Under the pieces are notes generated by a model, which saw nothing but the letters and a program-made list of their open reading frames with translations, was not told the DNA's origin and ran no database searches. The position numbers were made by a program, and so were the translations under genes. Shown here in pieces: positions 1 through 10,642 of a stretch of 64,000 nucleotides of DNA; positions within the stretch are counted from its first letter, which is position 1, and each line of letters begins with the position of its first letter. The DNA comes from Klebsiella spallanzanii (GTDB lineage Bacteria > Pseudomonadota > Gammaproteobacteria > Enterobacterales > Enterobacteriaceae): positions 186,001-250,000 of the forward strand of contig NZ_CABGGS010000002.1 in the NCBI RefSeq assembly GCF_902158555.1, in the 5' to 3' direction.

Positions 1-1
1 C

Positions 2-304
2 GGTATTACCGACAAAATGACCAGCGCCGATATCCTGCGTATGGCTGAATCGCTGAATACTAAGGTGGTTATTCCGTTCCATCATGATATCTGGTCAAAC
101 TTCCAGGCCGATCCGCAGGAAATCCGCGTTCTGTGGGAAATGAAAAAAGACCGGCTGAAGTATGGCTTTAAGCCTTTCATCTGGCAGGTTGGCGGGAAAT
201 TCACCTGGCCGCTGGATAAAGACAACTTCGAATACCACTATCCACGTGGATTTGACGACTGCTTCACCATGGAACCGGACCTGCCTTTCAAGTCCTTCCT
301 GTAA
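2..304 (+). CDS. ulaG: UlaG, L-ascorbate-6-phosphate lactonase (C-terminal part)
   Basis: This is the last 100 residues of a gene whose start lies before the window; the reading frame is open from base 2. UlaG is a metallo-beta-lactamase-fold cytoplasmic enzyme that opens the lactone ring of L-ascorbate 6-phosphate, the first step after PTS uptake of vitamin C. The visible tail has the [10 protein letters not shown] segment, with the histidines typical of this fold's metal site, and the ending PDLPFKSFL that I recall from E. coli UlaG. It is followed by a strong hairpin and then by ulaR on the same strand, the gene order of the E. coli ula locus. Identification is by recall of the family sequence and by context. 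Confidence 0.9.
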   Translation, partial: GITDKMTSADILRMAESLNTKVVIPFHHDIWSNFQADPQEIRVLWEMKKDRLKYGFKPFIWQVGGKFTWPLDKDNFEYHYPRGFDDCFTMEPDLPFKSFL

Positions 305-310
305 GACTTC

Positions 311-344
311 TCCGGCGAGCGGTAATCGTTGACCGCTCGCCGGA
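311..344 (+). terminator. Hairpin after ulaG
   Basis: A perfect 13-bp stem (311-323 with 332-344) and an 8-nt loop begin 7 bases after the ulaG stop. The stem is GC-rich, but the following bases (aattat) are only weakly T-rich, so it may be an incomplete terminator or an mRNA 3'-end stabiliser between ulaG and ulaR. Confidence 0.6.
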
Positions 345-422
345 AATTATCCCCGCCAGCATTAGTATTTTCACCTGATTTCAAATATCATCTTTGCTTA
401 TCACTTTTAATCGGATTTGCTC

Positions 423-1178
423 ATGACGGAAGCGCAAAGACATCAAATTTTACTGGATTTGCTGGCACAAACGGGATTTGTCACCGTGGAGCAGGTGATT
501 TCCCGGCTGGGAATTTCTCCGGCGACGGCACGACGCGATATCAATAAACTCGACGAAAGCGGCAAGCTGAAAAAAGTTCGCAATGGCGCAGAAGCCATCA
601 GTGAACAGCGCCCACGCTGGTCACCGATGAACATTCATCAGGCGCAAAACCACGATGAGAAGGTGCGGATTGCGCGTGCGGCTTCGCAGTTGGTAAATCC
701 TGGCGAAAGTATCGTCATTAACTGTGGCTCGACCGCCTTCCTGCTTGGACAGGAGCTGTGCGGTAAACCCGTACAAATCATTACTAACTATCTGCCGCTG
801 GCCAATTACCTGATCGATCAGGAACACGACAGCGTCATCATTATGGGCGGGCAGTATAACCGCAGCCACTCTATCACCCTGAGCCCGCAGGGTAGCGAGA
901 ACAGCCTGTACGCCGGGCACTGGATGTTCACCAGCGGCAAAGGGCTGACCGCCGAAGGGCTGTATAAAACCGACATGCTGACAGCGATGGCGGAGCAAAA
1001 AATGCTTAACGTCGTCGGTAAACTCGCGGTGCTGGTCGATAGCAGTAAAGTTGGCGAACGCGCCGGGATGCTGTTCAGCCAGGCCGGACAAATCGACCTG
1101 GTGATTACCGGAAAGCAAGCGGATGAAGCGATCCTCAAGCAGCTTGAGGATCAGGGCGTTCAGGTTATTCGCGTTTAA
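423..1178 (+). CDS. ulaR: UlaR, DeoR-family repressor of ascorbate utilisation
   Basis: A 251-aa DeoR-family repressor, the length I recall for E. coli UlaR. The N-terminal helix-turn-helix carries the family pattern [26 protein letters not shown] (about residues 28-53), which has been split here as one DeoR signature. The C-terminal sugar-phosphate sensing domain follows ([28 protein letters not shown]). In E. coli UlaR represses ulaG and ulaABCDEF until L-ascorbate 6-phosphate binds. An upstream TTG at 417 is in frame, but ATG 423 gives the family start [11 protein letters not shown]. The stop codon overlaps that of convergent yjfP. Confidence 0.93.
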   Translation: MTEAQRHQILLDLLAQTGFVTVEQVISRLGISPATARRDINKLDESGKLKKVRNGAEAISEQRPRWSPMNIHQAQNHDEKVRIARAASQLVNPGESIVINCGSTAFLLGQELCGKPVQIITNYLPLANYLIDQEHDSVIIMGGQYNRSHSITLSPQGSENSLYAGHWMFTSGKGLTAEGLYKTDMLTAMAEQKMLNVVGKLAVLVDSSKVGERAGMLFSQAGQIDLVITGKQADEAILKQLEDQGVQVIRV

Positions 1179-1891
1179 AGGTGACGCTGGAAAAATTCCA
1201 CCGTCGCCGCTAGCGCTTCTGGCGTAATGCGGTGACGGACGCCTTTCTGCCAGATACAGGTCAAATTATCAGCCAGCTCGTTTTTCTGTAGCGCCTGTTG
1301 CAGGCGGAAGGTCTCGCCCGGCGGCACCACATCATCCTCATCACCGTGCCAAAGCAGTAGCGGACGGCTGGCAAGCTTCGCCAACTGCTGGCTGACGTCC
1401 CACTCCACCAGCGATTCAGCACAAAATGAAGGGGAAGGGAAAAGCGTCTGTGAGAGCGAACTGAAGTAGCCTGACCCCATCAGGCAGGCCACGCTTTTCA
1501 GCTCTGGATGCTGGGTCATCATCCCCAGCGCCGTCATTCCGCCCATCGATGCTCCGGCAACCGCCAGCCGGTCATCGGCAATCCATCCCTCAGCGCGAAT
1601 AGCGTCCTGCAATGCCGGAAATTCAGCAAAATTCTGCATCAGGATCGGCCAGAAGCGCTGCATCCGCCCTTGCTCGTCTCCCTGGTAACGCGCACCGTGT
1701 TCTGCCGCATCAGGCATAATGACCCGAAACCCCGCCTCCGCCAGCGCAACGGCAAAATAGCTGTAGACCCGCTTAGAAGAGGTAAATCCATGATAAAAGA
1801 CGATACAAGGCAACGGAGTATCCGCAGCGCCCTGCGGGTACGCGTGAAGAACCTCCCCACCCGCAAGGTTACGCATTTCTAGTGCAATCAT
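1175..1891 (-). CDS. yjfP: YjfP-like alpha/beta-hydrolase (esterase)
   Basis: A 238-aa serine hydrolase without a signal peptide, so probably cytoplasmic. It shows the oxyanion segment [16 protein letters not shown] near residue 32, the nucleophile elbow GASMGG near residue 113, the acid [10 protein letters not shown] near residue 187 and the histidine GVRHRIT near residue 218. E. coli YjfP has carboxylesterase activity but no settled physiological substrate. The protein is about 11 residues shorter than I recall for E. coli, with the loss in the lid region after SPSFCAESL. The start ATG at 1891 follows a good AAGGAGAC ribosome site. The last codon overlaps the stop of ulaR on the other strand. 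Confidence 0.88.
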   Translation of the reverse strand: MIALEMRNLAGGEVLHAYPQGAADTPLPCIVFYHGFTSSKRVYSYFAVALAEAGFRVIMPDAAEHGARYQGDEQGRMQRFWPILMQNFAEFPALQDAIRAEGWIADDRLAVAGASMGGMTALGMMTQHPELKSVACLMGSGYFSSLSQTLFPSPSFCAESLVEWDVSQQLAKLASRPLLLWHGDEDDVVPPGETFRLQQALQKNELADNLTCIWQKGVRHRITPEALAATVEFFQRHL

Positions 1892-2072
1892 TTACCGTCT
1901 CCTTTCTCTATAGTGATGTGGTGTTATGTTATTACTCAAGTCTCTCGTTCGCACATGATTCATAATCTTGAGAACCAGATTACGCTTTCACGATATTTTC
2001 ATTCGAAAATCGCGTACGGGATAACAATTTGGGAACATTCCCCGGAAATGACATTCAGGCTACCACTACACT

Positions 2073-2402
2073 ATGACTATCAGGAAACGAGATATGGTTA
2101 TGCGTAGGTTTACACCATGGTTACTGGCTATCGCCTTAACCGGCTGTAGCGCCCTGCAAGGGACACCAAAGGCGCCACCGCCAGCAACCGACCATCCGCA
2201 GGAGATCCAGCGTAATCAGGCGACGGATCTACAGAAAATGGGGACGGTGAGCGTATTAATGTACGGCTCGCCGATGGATGTTGAAGCTGCGCTCAAGACC
2301 AAAGCAGAAGCGGCTAAAGCGGATTACTACGTCATCATTATGATTGATGACACCATGGTTCCCGGCCAGTGGTACTCGCAGGCGATTTTGTACCGTAAAT
2401 AG
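2073..2402 (+). CDS. bsmA: BsmA, biofilm peroxide resistance lipoprotein (YhcN/DUF1471 family)
   Basis: A 109-aa small lipoprotein. A short basic N-terminus and hydrophobic stretch end in the lipobox LTGC, with lipidated Cys25 followed by SALQGTP. The rest is a YhcN/BhsA (DUF1471) domain with the motifs MGTVSV, A(K/E)AAKADYYVIIMID and the ending WYSQAILYRK. E. coli BsmA (YjfO) is linked to biofilm formation and peroxide or acid stress, but its molecular role is not known. ATG 2073 gives the family length; a second ATG at 2094 has the better ribosome site (AGGAAA, 8 nt away) and would still keep a usable signal sequence. It is followed by the related small gene yjfN. Confidence 0.88.
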   Translation: MTIRKRDMVMRRFTPWLLAIALTGCSALQGTPKAPPPATDHPQEIQRNQATDLQKMGTVSVLMYGSPMDVEAALKTKAEAAKADYYVIIMIDDTMVPGQWYSQAILYRK

Positions 2403-2539
2403 CGGCCAATCTTTAAGCCAGCTTTACACTGCTTTGCATCCATTCACGTTTTCCTGTGCATAATAACGTTCGGCCAGCTGTAACCTGGCAGAACGTTAGC
2501 AACGGACTGCCCTCGGGACTATGTGAAATGGAGCTGACG

Positions 2540-2815
2540 ATGAAACGAACTTTTACCCTACCCAACCTGATGTTGACCTCGGTCACGGCCAATACTTCTG
2601 CGCAGTCAGCGGAGTTTGCCAGCGCCGATTGCGTAACCGGCCTGAATGAAATTGGCCTGATTTGCGTTAACAACATTTCAGGCAGCCAGCAGGATGTCGA
2701 ACATGCCATCGCCATGCAGGCTGATGAGCAGGGCGCATCCTGGTATCGCATTGTTCAAATGTACGAAGAACAGCAGCCGGATAACTGGCGGGTACAGGCC
2801 ATTCTCTATGCCTGA
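2540..2815 (+). CDS. yjfN: YjfN, small periplasmic DUF1471 protein
   Basis: A 91-aa protein with a weakly hydrophobic N-terminal signal (residues 1 to about 22, ending near TSAQSAEF) and a DUF1471 domain containing SADCVTGLNEIGLI, VNNISG and the C-terminal WYRIVQMYEEQQPDNWRVQAILYA, split over the family's last beta strands. I start it at ATG 2540, preceded by GGAG at 2530-2533, because this gives the 91-residue length known for E. coli YjfN; longer in-frame starts have no support. E. coli YjfN has been reported to stimulate the periplasmic protease DegP. Its last 10 bp overlap the 3' end of convergent aidB. Confidence 0.85.
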   Translation: MKRTFTLPNLMLTSVTANTSAQSAEFASADCVTGLNEIGLICVNNISGSQQDVEHAIAMQADEQGASWYRIVQMYEEQQPDNWRVQAILYA

Positions 2816-4443
2816 GGTGCCTGGCGTCCACGCCCCATCGCCCGTAAGAGCAGATCGTCCAGCGTCTGCGCATCCAGACGCATACCGCCGCGCGTATCGA
2901 GCATCATCCGACACCAGGCTTCAGCCAATGGCGGTGAAGCGAAGCGTAATACCTGCGCGCCAGTGCCCAGCATATAGGCCAGCCGGGTAATTTCCCGCCC
3001 TTGTTCTTCCAGAGGCCGCCGTAGCCACTGCTGCAGCTGACGCCATGTACGATCGAAATGACGATTCCGCCCTTTTACTTCTGCACATTCCGCCGCCAGA
3101 AGCTCTAGCGCCGCCGGTTGCTTCATCAGAACCCGCATCACGTCCAGACACATTATATTGCCCGAACCTTCCCAGATACTGTTGACCGGCATTTCGCGGT
3201 ACAGACGCGGTAGCTCGCTCTCTTCGCAATAGCCTGAACCTCCCAGAACCTCCATGGCTTCGGCAACAAACGGCATCCCGGATTTGCAGATAGCAAATTT
3301 CGCTGCGGGTGTGAACAACCTTGCCCAAAGCACTTCCTGCTCATCGTCACGCCGGTCCCAGGCGCGCGCCAGCCGGAACAAAAAGGCAGTTTGCCCTTCA
3401 AGCCTCAGCGCCATTTGCCCCAGCACCTGACGCATCATCGGCTGATCGACCAAATTCTTACCAAACGCCTGGCGCTGCAGGGCGTGGTAAAGCGCCACCG
3501 AATAAGCCCGGCGCATCAGCGCGTGGCTACCCAACGCACAGTCAAAGCGAGTCAGGCCACCCATTTTGAGGATTTGACGGACGCCATCACCCTCTTCTCC
3601 TATCAACCATCCGCAAGCGTCGAAGAATTCAGCTTCACTACTGGCGTTGGATCGATTACCCAATTTCTCTTTCAGCCTTTCCAGGCGAATACCGTTACGC
3701 TGACCGTCCGGCAACAAACGGGGGACAAAAAAGCAGGAGAGACCCGCAGGTGCCTGAGCCAGAACCAGGTGCGCATCGCTTTGCGGTACCGAGAAAAACC
3801 ATTTATGCCCAACGAGATGATAAAAACCTTCGGCAGTTTTCTCCGCCCGCGTTGTGTTACTCAGGACATCCGACCCGCCCTGCTTTTCAGTCATTCCCAT
3901 CCCGATAAGCAGTCCACGCTTCTGATTACCCGGCACAAGATGTGGATCGTAACGATCGCTTAATAGCGGTGATAACCAGTCGCTAAATGGTTTGGGTAAT
4001 GAACGCTGTAGCAATGGAATCGCAGCAAAAGTCATTGTGGTGGGGCACAGAGTCCCCGCCTCTACCTGCGCATGCAACATAAAACGGGCAGCGCGAGCGA
4101 CAAAAGCGCCTTCGCGAGCATCCTCCTGCCAGGCAAGATTATGCACCCGATTAGCACACAGACCCTGCATCAGTAAATGCCAGGCGGGATGGAAACGCAC
4201 ATCATCAAGACGCGATCCCGTCGCGTCATAGCGCAATAGTTCCGGTGGGTTGCTGTTGGCCAGGCGCCCTAGCTCCAGCGATTCAGCCGTCCCCAGTTGT
4301 TGGCCAATGCTCGCCAGCAGATCGCCATCCCAGCCAGCGCCTTCGCGCACGGTGGCCTCACGTAGGGCAGTATCAGACAGGAACAAGTTGCTATTACATA
4401 ACGGCGTAGGTTGGTTAAATACGGTATGAGTTTGCCAGTGCAT
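2806..4443 (-). CDS. aidB: AidB, acyl-CoA-dehydrogenase-like alkylation response protein
   Basis: A 545-aa flavoprotein of the acyl-CoA dehydrogenase superfamily. The N-terminus MHWQTHTVFNQPTPL and the blocks GMGMTEKQGGSD (FAD-binding region, about residue 185), KWFFSVPQSDAHLVLAQ and MEVLGGSGYCEESELPRLYRE are typical of AidB. E. coli AidB is induced by Ada during alkylation stress, binds DNA through its C-terminal region and is thought to destroy or exclude alkylating agents. ATG 4443 follows a strong GGAGGGA site; the longer upstream reading has none. The downstream partners of E. coli (yjfC, yjfM) are absent, and a different small gene is divergent. Confidence 0.95.
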   Translation of the reverse strand: MHWQTHTVFNQPTPLCNSNLFLSDTALREATVREGAGWDGDLLASIGQQLGTAESLELGRLANSNPPELLRYDATGSRLDDVRFHPAWHLLMQGLCANRVHNLAWQEDAREGAFVARAARFMLHAQVEAGTLCPTTMTFAAIPLLQRSLPKPFSDWLSPLLSDRYDPHLVPGNQKRGLLIGMGMTEKQGGSDVLSNTTRAEKTAEGFYHLVGHKWFFSVPQSDAHLVLAQAPAGLSCFFVPRLLPDGQRNGIRLERLKEKLGNRSNASSEAEFFDACGWLIGEEGDGVRQILKMGGLTRFDCALGSHALMRRAYSVALYHALQRQAFGKNLVDQPMMRQVLGQMALRLEGQTAFLFRLARAWDRRDDEQEVLWARLFTPAAKFAICKSGMPFVAEAMEVLGGSGYCEESELPRLYREMPVNSIWEGSGNIMCLDVMRVLMKQPAALELLAAECAEVKGRNRHFDRTWRQLQQWLRRPLEEQGREITRLAYMLGTGAQVLRFASPPLAEAWCRMMLDTRGGMRLDAQTLDDLLLRAMGRGRQAPQA

Positions 4444-4504
4444 TGTGTTTCCCTCCGTCAATGGCTCTACCCATAAGTATGGACAACGGCGCACTTTCCG
4501 TCAC

Positions 4505-4525
4505 AGAACTCTGCTATAAAGTTCT
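4505..4525 (+). promoter_or_regulatory. Candidate -10 box inside a short inverted repeat
   Basis: AGAACT (4505-4510) and AGTTCT (4520-4525) form a perfect 6-bp inverted repeat around TATAAA (4515-4520), 24 bp before the ATG of the 120-aa gene. This could be a -10 element with an overlapping operator or simply a small RNA hairpin. No convincing -35 box was found. Confidence 0.3.
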
Positions 4526-4548
4526 CTCACAATCAGAAAGGGAATTTC

Positions 4549-4911
4549 ATGATTCATTTAATTATTGAAGACCGGGAAAACGCACTGAACTATATTGCGC
4601 TTATCCGCCGTCACCTTCCCCATCTTACAATTAACGCCATCAAACAGAATCTGAAAACTTCAGGTTACGTCACTTCATTTGATGAAGACAAAATCTGCGA
4701 TGATATTCTGGAAGAGCAGAATCCCATTGGAAATTTTCTCAATCTCATCAAAGTGTTAAAAAACAGTGGCGCGCAGCTTAAATTCATCGAACAAACGGAT
4801 GATGAACAGGGAGATGAATTACCCTTGAGCCAATTGTTGGGCTATGTGGAAAGAGGGCTGGAAATTGCCCGACAAATAGAACAAGAAGATGAACGAGCGA
4901 GAAGAAGATAA
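4549..4911 (+). CDS. Unrecognised 120-aa protein
   Basis: A clear small gene: ATG 4549 follows AAGGGA, there is a candidate -10 box upstream, and a 10-bp hairpin covers the stop codon. The product is acidic and charged with no signal peptide or membrane segment, so it is probably cytoplasmic. The N-terminal half (MIHLIIEDRENALNYIALIRR) looks like a compact alpha/beta domain; the C-terminal 30 residues are a highly charged helix rich in Glu and Arg. I do not recognise a family. It occupies the interval between aidB and rlmB where E. coli has yjfC to yjfI, so it marks a lineage-specific replacement or leftover. Confidence 0.75.
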   Translation: MIHLIIEDRENALNYIALIRRHLPHLTINAIKQNLKTSGYVTSFDEDKICDDILEEQNPIGNFLNLIKVLKNSGAQLKFIEQTDDEQGDELPLSQLLGYVERGLEIARQIEQEDERARRR

Positions 4912-4932
4912 GCCATTCAAACGAATGGCTTA
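4909..4932. terminator. Shared hairpin between the 120-aa gene and rlmB
   Basis: TAAGCCATTC (4909-4918) pairs perfectly with GAATGGCTTA (4923-4932), loop AAAC. It starts at the stop codon of the plus-strand gene and lies 15 bp after the end of rlmB on the minus strand, so it may act in both directions. There is no strong T-run on either side. Confidence 0.45.
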
Positions 4933-4946
4933 TTCAGGCAAAGAGA

Positions 4947-5678
4947 TTAGCTGCGCTGACGCACCGCTTCAAACAGGCAAATCCCGGTAGCAACGGAAAC
5001 GTTCAGCGACGAAACGCTACCGGCCATCGGGATACTGATTAATTCATCGCAATGTTCGCGGGTCAGGCGGCGCATGCCTTCGCCTTCCGCGCCCATCACC
5101 AACGCCAGCGAGCCGGTCATTTTGCTCTGGAACAGAGTATGGTCGGCCTCACCGGCGGTCCCCACGATCCAGACGTTCTCTTCCTGCAGCAGGCGCATGG
5201 TACGCGCCAGGTTGGTCACGCGAATCAGCGGAACGTTTTCCGCCGCGCCGCAGGCCACTTTTTTCGCCGTGGCATTCAGCTGCGCAGAACGATCTTTGGG
5301 TACAATCACCGCATGCACGCCAGCGGCGTCGGCACTACGTAAACATGCCCCCAGGTTGTGCGGATCGGTTACGCCATCGAGGATCAAAAAGAACGGTTGA
5401 TCGAGAGAGGCGATCAGATCCGGCAGATCGTTTTCCTGGTACTGACGTCCGGGCTTCACGCGGGCAATAATGCCCTGGTGAACGGCGCCTTCGCTTTTCT
5501 CATCGAGGAACTGGCGGCTGGCGACCTGAATCACCACGCCCTGAGCTTCCAGGGCATGAATCAGCGGCATAAGACGCTTATCCTCACGGCCTTTCAGAAT
5601 AAAGACTTCCTGAAAACGCTCAGGGGCGCGTTCCAGCAGTGCCTGCACCGCGTGGATGCCGTAAATCATTTCACTCAT
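4947..5678 (-). CDS. rlmB: RlmB, 23S rRNA (guanosine-2251-2'-O)-methyltransferase
   Basis: A 243-aa SPOUT (TrmH-like) methyltransferase. The N-terminal substrate-binding domain ([19 protein letters not shown]) is followed by the knotted catalytic domain with motifs [21 protein letters not shown] (motif 1 region, about residues 98-118), [12 protein letters not shown] and [20 protein letters not shown]. It methylates the ribose of G2251 in the peptidyl-transferase P loop of 23S rRNA. Length equals that of E. coli RlmB. It lies 87 bp downstream of rnr on the same strand, as in the E. coli nsrR-rnr-rlmB operon. Confidence 0.97.
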   Translation of the reverse strand: MSEMIYGIHAVQALLERAPERFQEVFILKGREDKRLMPLIHALEAQGVVIQVASRQFLDEKSEGAVHQGIIARVKPGRQYQENDLPDLIASLDQPFFLILDGVTDPHNLGACLRSADAAGVHAVIVPKDRSAQLNATAKKVACGAAENVPLIRVTNLARTMRLLQEENVWIVGTAGEADHTLFQSKMTGSLALVMGAEGEGMRRLTREHCDELISIPMAGSVSSLNVSVATGICLFEAVRQRS

Positions 5679-5765
5679 TTATCTACTCGTTTTAGGTTCT
5701 GTTATCAGTTCCCTTTACCCCACCCTCATCGCGAAATTGGGGAGACCAGGGTAAAAGAAATCCAA

Positions 5766-8213
5766 TTACTCAGCTGTTTTCTTTTTCGCCGCGCGTTTGG
5801 CTTTGGTCGCTGCGGCGATTTTTTGCGTTTTCGCCGACGGCTTTTTCGCTTTCTTGTCGCCTTTTGGCTGAGCGGCCTTCGGCTGAGATTTGCCTTTCGG
5901 TTTGCGGAATGCGCTATCTGGCTCGAAGTTTACCTGCTTACCCGCCTGGCGACGACGGCCAGAGGATTTACCTGCTGCGCCTTTTTTCGCCTTCTCACGC
6001 TCAGTTTTGCCGACATTGCGCGGAGCGCGCTCGCTGGAGATAAGCGAGAAATCAATCTTACGCTCGTCCATGTTGACCGCTTCAACCCGCACTTCTACGC
6101 GATCGCCCAGACGATAAGTCTGACCGCCGGATTCACCGATCAGACGCTGTCCAACCTGATCGAAGCGGTAGTAGTCATTATCGAGCGAAGAAACGTGCAC
6201 CAGACCATCAATAAACAGTTCATCAAGACGTACGAAGAAACCAAATCCGGTCACGCTGGCAATTACGCCTTTAAAGACATTACCGACCTGATCCAACATG
6301 AAATCACACTTCAGCCAGTCCGATACATCGCGCGTCGCTTCATCAGCGCGGCGCTCGGTCATCGAACAGTGCGCCCCCAGTTGCAGCATCTCCTCCATGC
6401 TGTAGTGCCAGCCGCCGGTCTCGGTGCTATTACCTTTATGTCCCTGCTCTTTCGCCAGCAGGTACTTGATCGCGCGGTGCAACGACAGATCAGGATAGCG
6501 ACGAATCGGCGAGGTGAAGTGGGCATAAGATTGCAGCGCCAGACCAAAGTGGCCACGGTTTTCCGGGTCATATACCGCCTGCTTCATTGACCGCAGCAGC
6601 ATGGTTTGCAGCATCTCCGCATCTGGTCGATCGGCAATGGACGCCAGCAGTTCCGCATAGTCTCGCGGCTCTGGCTTATTACCGCCTGGCAACTCAAGTC
6701 CCAGCTCCGCGAGAACCGAACGGAATGCCGTAATCGCTTCCGTACTGGGTTTGTCGTGGATGCGGAACAGCGCTGGCTCCTCGGCCTTTTCAACAAAGCG
6801 CGCAGCGGAAATGTTCGCCAGAATCATGCACTCTTCGATCAGCTTATGCGCATCGTTGCGCTGAGTCTGCTCGATACGTTCAATGCGTCGTTCGGCATTG
6901 AAGATGAATTTAGCCTCTTCACTCTCAAATGAGATTCCACCACGTTCTTCACGAGCACCGTCCAGCACTTTGTAGAGGTTATGCAGCTCTTCAATATGCT
7001 TAACCAGCGGCGCGTATTGCTCACGCAGGTCCTGATCGCCCTGCAGCATATGCCAGACTTTGGTGTAGGTCAGGCGGGCATGTGAGCTCATCACCGCTTC
7101 GTAGAATTTGAAGCCGGTCAGACGGCCTTTCGCCGAAATCGTCATCTCACAGACCATACAGAGTCTGTCGACCTGAGGATTCAACGAGCACAAGCCGTTA
7201 GAGAGCACTTCAGGTAGCATCGGAACTACCTGCGACGGGAAATATACCGAAGTACCACGGCTGCGCGCTTCACCATCCAGCGGTGTCCCTGGACGCACGT
7301 AGTAGCTTACATCGGCAATCGCCACCCACAGACGCCAGCCACCGCCGCGTTTTTTCTCGCAGTAAACAGCGTCATCAAAGTCGCGAGCGTCTTCACCATC
7401 AATGGTGACCAGCGGCAGATTGCGTAAATCAACGCGCCCTACTTTCGCTTCTTCCGGCACCTGCTCTTTCAAGCCTGCAACCTGTTTTTCTACTGCAGGC
7501 GGCCAGACGTAGGGGATTTCATGGGTGCGCAGGGCCATATCGACCGCCATACCTGTCCCCATGTTGTCGCCCAACACCTCAACAATTTTACCCACCGCTT
7601 TGGTGCGACGAGTTGGACGCTGCGTGAGTTCAACCACCACGACAAAGCCCATCCGCGCGCCCATAATCTCTTCTGGCGGGATCAGGATGTCGAAGCTCAA
7701 ACGGCTATCATCCGGTACGACGAAGCCCACGCCCGCATCGGTAAAGTAGCGGCCCACAATCTGGCCCGTCTTTGGTACCAGCACGCGGACAATACGCGCT
7801 TCCCGACGGCCTTTACGGTCAGCGCCTAACGGTTGCGCCAGAACCTGATCGCCGTGAATGCAGGTTTTCATCTGCTCAGACGATAAATAAAGATCATCTT
7901 TACGGCCCTCAACGCGCAGGAAGCCATAACCATCGCGATGACCAATAACGGTACCTTTCAGCAGGTCGAGACGTTCCGGCAGCGCGTAGCACTGACGACG
8001 CGTAAAGACCAGTTGACCATCGCGTTCCATTGCGCGCAGTCGACGGCGCAATGCTTCTTGTTGTTCTTCGCCTTCAATATTCAGCTCTATTGCCAGCTCA
8101 TCTCGGCTAGCCGGTTTTTCACGTTTTGCTAAATGATCGAGGATAAATTCCCGGCTCGGGATTGGATTAGCGTATTTTTCAGATTCGCGGTCCAGGAAAG
8201 GATCTTGTGACAT
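5766..8213 (-). CDS. rnr: RNase R, 3'-5' exoribonuclease
   Basis: An 815-aa RNase II/RNB-family exonuclease that degrades structured RNA and takes part in trans-translation and cold-shock RNA turnover. In order it has an N-terminal helix-turn-helix domain, cold-shock domains, the RNB catalytic domain with [15 protein letters not shown] (metal-binding aspartates, about residue 275), an S1 domain ([18 protein letters not shown], about residue 645) and a lysine-rich tail (AAKKKTAE). ATG 8213 follows a GGAGGAAC site and gives [14 protein letters not shown], the family start; a longer ORF upstream would run into nsrR. It starts 38 bp after the nsrR stop, consistent with co-transcription. Confidence 0.97.
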   Translation of the reverse strand: MSQDPFLDRESEKYANPIPSREFILDHLAKREKPASRDELAIELNIEGEEQQEALRRRLRAMERDGQLVFTRRQCYALPERLDLLKGTVIGHRDGYGFLRVEGRKDDLYLSSEQMKTCIHGDQVLAQPLGADRKGRREARIVRVLVPKTGQIVGRYFTDAGVGFVVPDDSRLSFDILIPPEEIMGARMGFVVVVELTQRPTRRTKAVGKIVEVLGDNMGTGMAVDMALRTHEIPYVWPPAVEKQVAGLKEQVPEEAKVGRVDLRNLPLVTIDGEDARDFDDAVYCEKKRGGGWRLWVAIADVSYYVRPGTPLDGEARSRGTSVYFPSQVVPMLPEVLSNGLCSLNPQVDRLCMVCEMTISAKGRLTGFKFYEAVMSSHARLTYTKVWHMLQGDQDLREQYAPLVKHIEELHNLYKVLDGAREERGGISFESEEAKFIFNAERRIERIEQTQRNDAHKLIEECMILANISAARFVEKAEEPALFRIHDKPSTEAITAFRSVLAELGLELPGGNKPEPRDYAELLASIADRPDAEMLQTMLLRSMKQAVYDPENRGHFGLALQSYAHFTSPIRRYPDLSLHRAIKYLLAKEQGHKGNSTETGGWHYSMEEMLQLGAHCSMTERRADEATRDVSDWLKCDFMLDQVGNVFKGVIASVTGFGFFVRLDELFIDGLVHVSSLDNDYYRFDQVGQRLIGESGGQTYRLGDRVEVRVEAVNMDERKIDFSLISSERAPRNVGKTEREKAKKGAAGKSSGRRRQAGKQVNFEPDSAFRKPKGKSQPKAAQPKGDKKAKKPSAKTQKIAAATKAKRAAKKKTAE

Positions 8214-8250
8214 GTCGGTTCCTCCGTTGTCATCTCCAGTGAAGTTTACG

Positions 8251-8676
8251 TCACTCCACCAGTAATAATTTATAAAGCGGTTGATTCTTTTCAACCAAAT
8301 CGGCCAGCGTGTAGTTATCTAGTTCCTTGAGAAAACTCTGCGCGGCTTCTGCGAGCGCCTGCTTCAGACGACAGGCGGGCGTAATATGGCAAAATTCGCT
8401 GCTGCAATTGACCAACGAGAGCGGCTCCAGATCGCGAACAACATCACCCACACGAATCATATTTGCCGGTTTACCGAGACGAATGCCCCCGTTCTTTCCT
8501 CGTACTGCCGTCACATAACCCATGCGGCTTAGCTGATTGATTATTTTAACCATATGATTACGGGAAACGCCGTAAACCTCCGTCACCTCGGAGATGCTGG
8601 TCATTCTTCCATCCGGCAGCGACGCCATATAAATCAGCGCGCGTAATCCGTAATCGGTGAAACTCGTTAACTGCAC
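8251..8676 (-). CDS. nsrR: NsrR, nitric-oxide-sensing Rrf2-family repressor
   Basis: A 141-aa Rrf2-family regulator. The N-terminal winged helix ([20 protein letters not shown]) is followed by the three cysteines of the NO-sensitive iron-sulphur cluster in [13 protein letters not shown] (Cys91, 96 and 102). NsrR represses hmp, ytfE and other nitrosative-stress genes until NO damages its cluster. I take GTG 8676 as start because it has TGAGG at good spacing and gives the E. coli length; the TTG six bases earlier is unlikely. It is first of the nsrR-rnr-rlmB transcription unit. Confidence 0.95.
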   Translation of the reverse strand: MQLTSFTDYGLRALIYMASLPDGRMTSISEVTEVYGVSRNHMVKIINQLSRMGYVTAVRGKNGGIRLGKPANMIRVGDVVRDLEPLSLVNCSSEFCHITPACRLKQALAEAAQSFLKELDNYTLADLVEKNQPLYKLLLVE

Positions 8677-8795
8677 AATCAACCTCAGGGAAAAGAAAAA
8701 CAGGGTGTGTCGATAGACGTAATTACTATTGATGATAAACCAGCCAGCGCTCAGGCCGCTAATTTATTTAAATGGGGCGGGCGAACAGCAAAAAC

Positions 8796-8818
8796 AAGAG
8801 GCGCCTGAACGGCGCCCC
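8796..8818 (-). terminator. purA terminator
   Basis: On the minus strand GGCGCC (8811-8816) pairs with GGCGCC (8800-8805) around a 5-nt loop, followed by CTCTTGTTTTT. This is an intrinsic terminator about 10 bp after the purA stop, ahead of nsrR. Confidence 0.75.
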
Positions 8819-8827
8819 TGGAGAGAG

Positions 8828-10129
<1,302 letters not shown>

Positions 10130-10228
10130 TCAAAATCACCGTTTGCTTAAAAATGGATTCTACCATCGCTTTTTCAGAGTTACAGCACTTTTTGCACTCA
10201 AAACGCGGTAAATTAGGCTACTTTTCAC

Positions 10229-10426
10229 TCAGCCAATCGTTTTCCTCAACATGTAGTAGATGACGATGCCAGCGACCACAAGACCCCCGCCAAACCGACG
10301 TAATAAATTATCCGGCAGTTGGCTCATCGTGGCGACCATTCGACGCCATGCGCGCGGGTAAAGCAACGGCCCGAGTCCTTCAAGTACTAAAACCAGCGCC
10401 AGTGCCAGCCAGATTGTTGAGTTCAT
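10229..10426 (-). CDS. yjeT: YjeT, small inner-membrane protein (DUF2065)
   Basis: A 65-aa protein with two predicted membrane helices (about residues 5-22 and 46-61) separated by a basic loop containing YPRAWRRMVATMSQLPDN. This matches YjeT of the DUF2065 family, of unknown function. In E. coli it lies directly between hflC and purA at the end of the hflKC region. Here that order is kept, but a plus-strand peptide gene and about 0.5 kb of AT-rich DNA have been inserted between yjeT and hflC. Confidence 0.9.
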   Translation of the reverse strand: MNSTIWLALALVLVLEGLGPLLYPRAWRRMVATMSQLPDNLLRRFGGGLVVAGIVIYYMLRKTIG

Positions 10427-10642
10427 TATTCACCTTATTTATAGCCGCCTGGTACAACACCAGCCGCTTTTCAACTTTATGTTTGCTCTTATTTCATAAT
10501 TGTCAGGTATTTCATCGTTATTATGAACTGATTTAATGAAACAAAATTCATAATCCTTTGTATTGCATGTACTTTTTTTAATTGCAAATATGCCATAGCG
10601 TATCAATCCAGATACGAGCATAAAATAATCAGGAGGATTATT
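10427..10642. other. AT-rich intergenic region upstream of the orphan peptide gene
   Basis: This 216-bp AT-rich stretch separates yjeT from the orphan peptide gene. It should contain the promoter of that gene. The best match I see is TTGCAT (10563-10568) with AAATAT (10586-10591) at 17-bp spacing, which is weak. GTATC and GATAC at 10600-10615 form a short inverted repeat. A 60-codon minus-strand ORF here has no ribosome site and is not called. Confidence 0.4.

Noticed and set aside
5358-6590. A 410-codon plus-strand ORF antisense to rlmB and rnr
   Set aside because: Its frame is opposite to a confident RNase R gene, its product is rich in Phe and Arg with no family likeness, and it has no ribosome site.
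10439-10621. A 60-codon minus-strand ORF divergent from the orphan peptide gene, a possible immunity gene
   Set aside because: No ribosome site precedes its ATG (the upstream bases are CCTCCT on that strand), it has no clear membrane helix, and it overlaps the presumed promoter.
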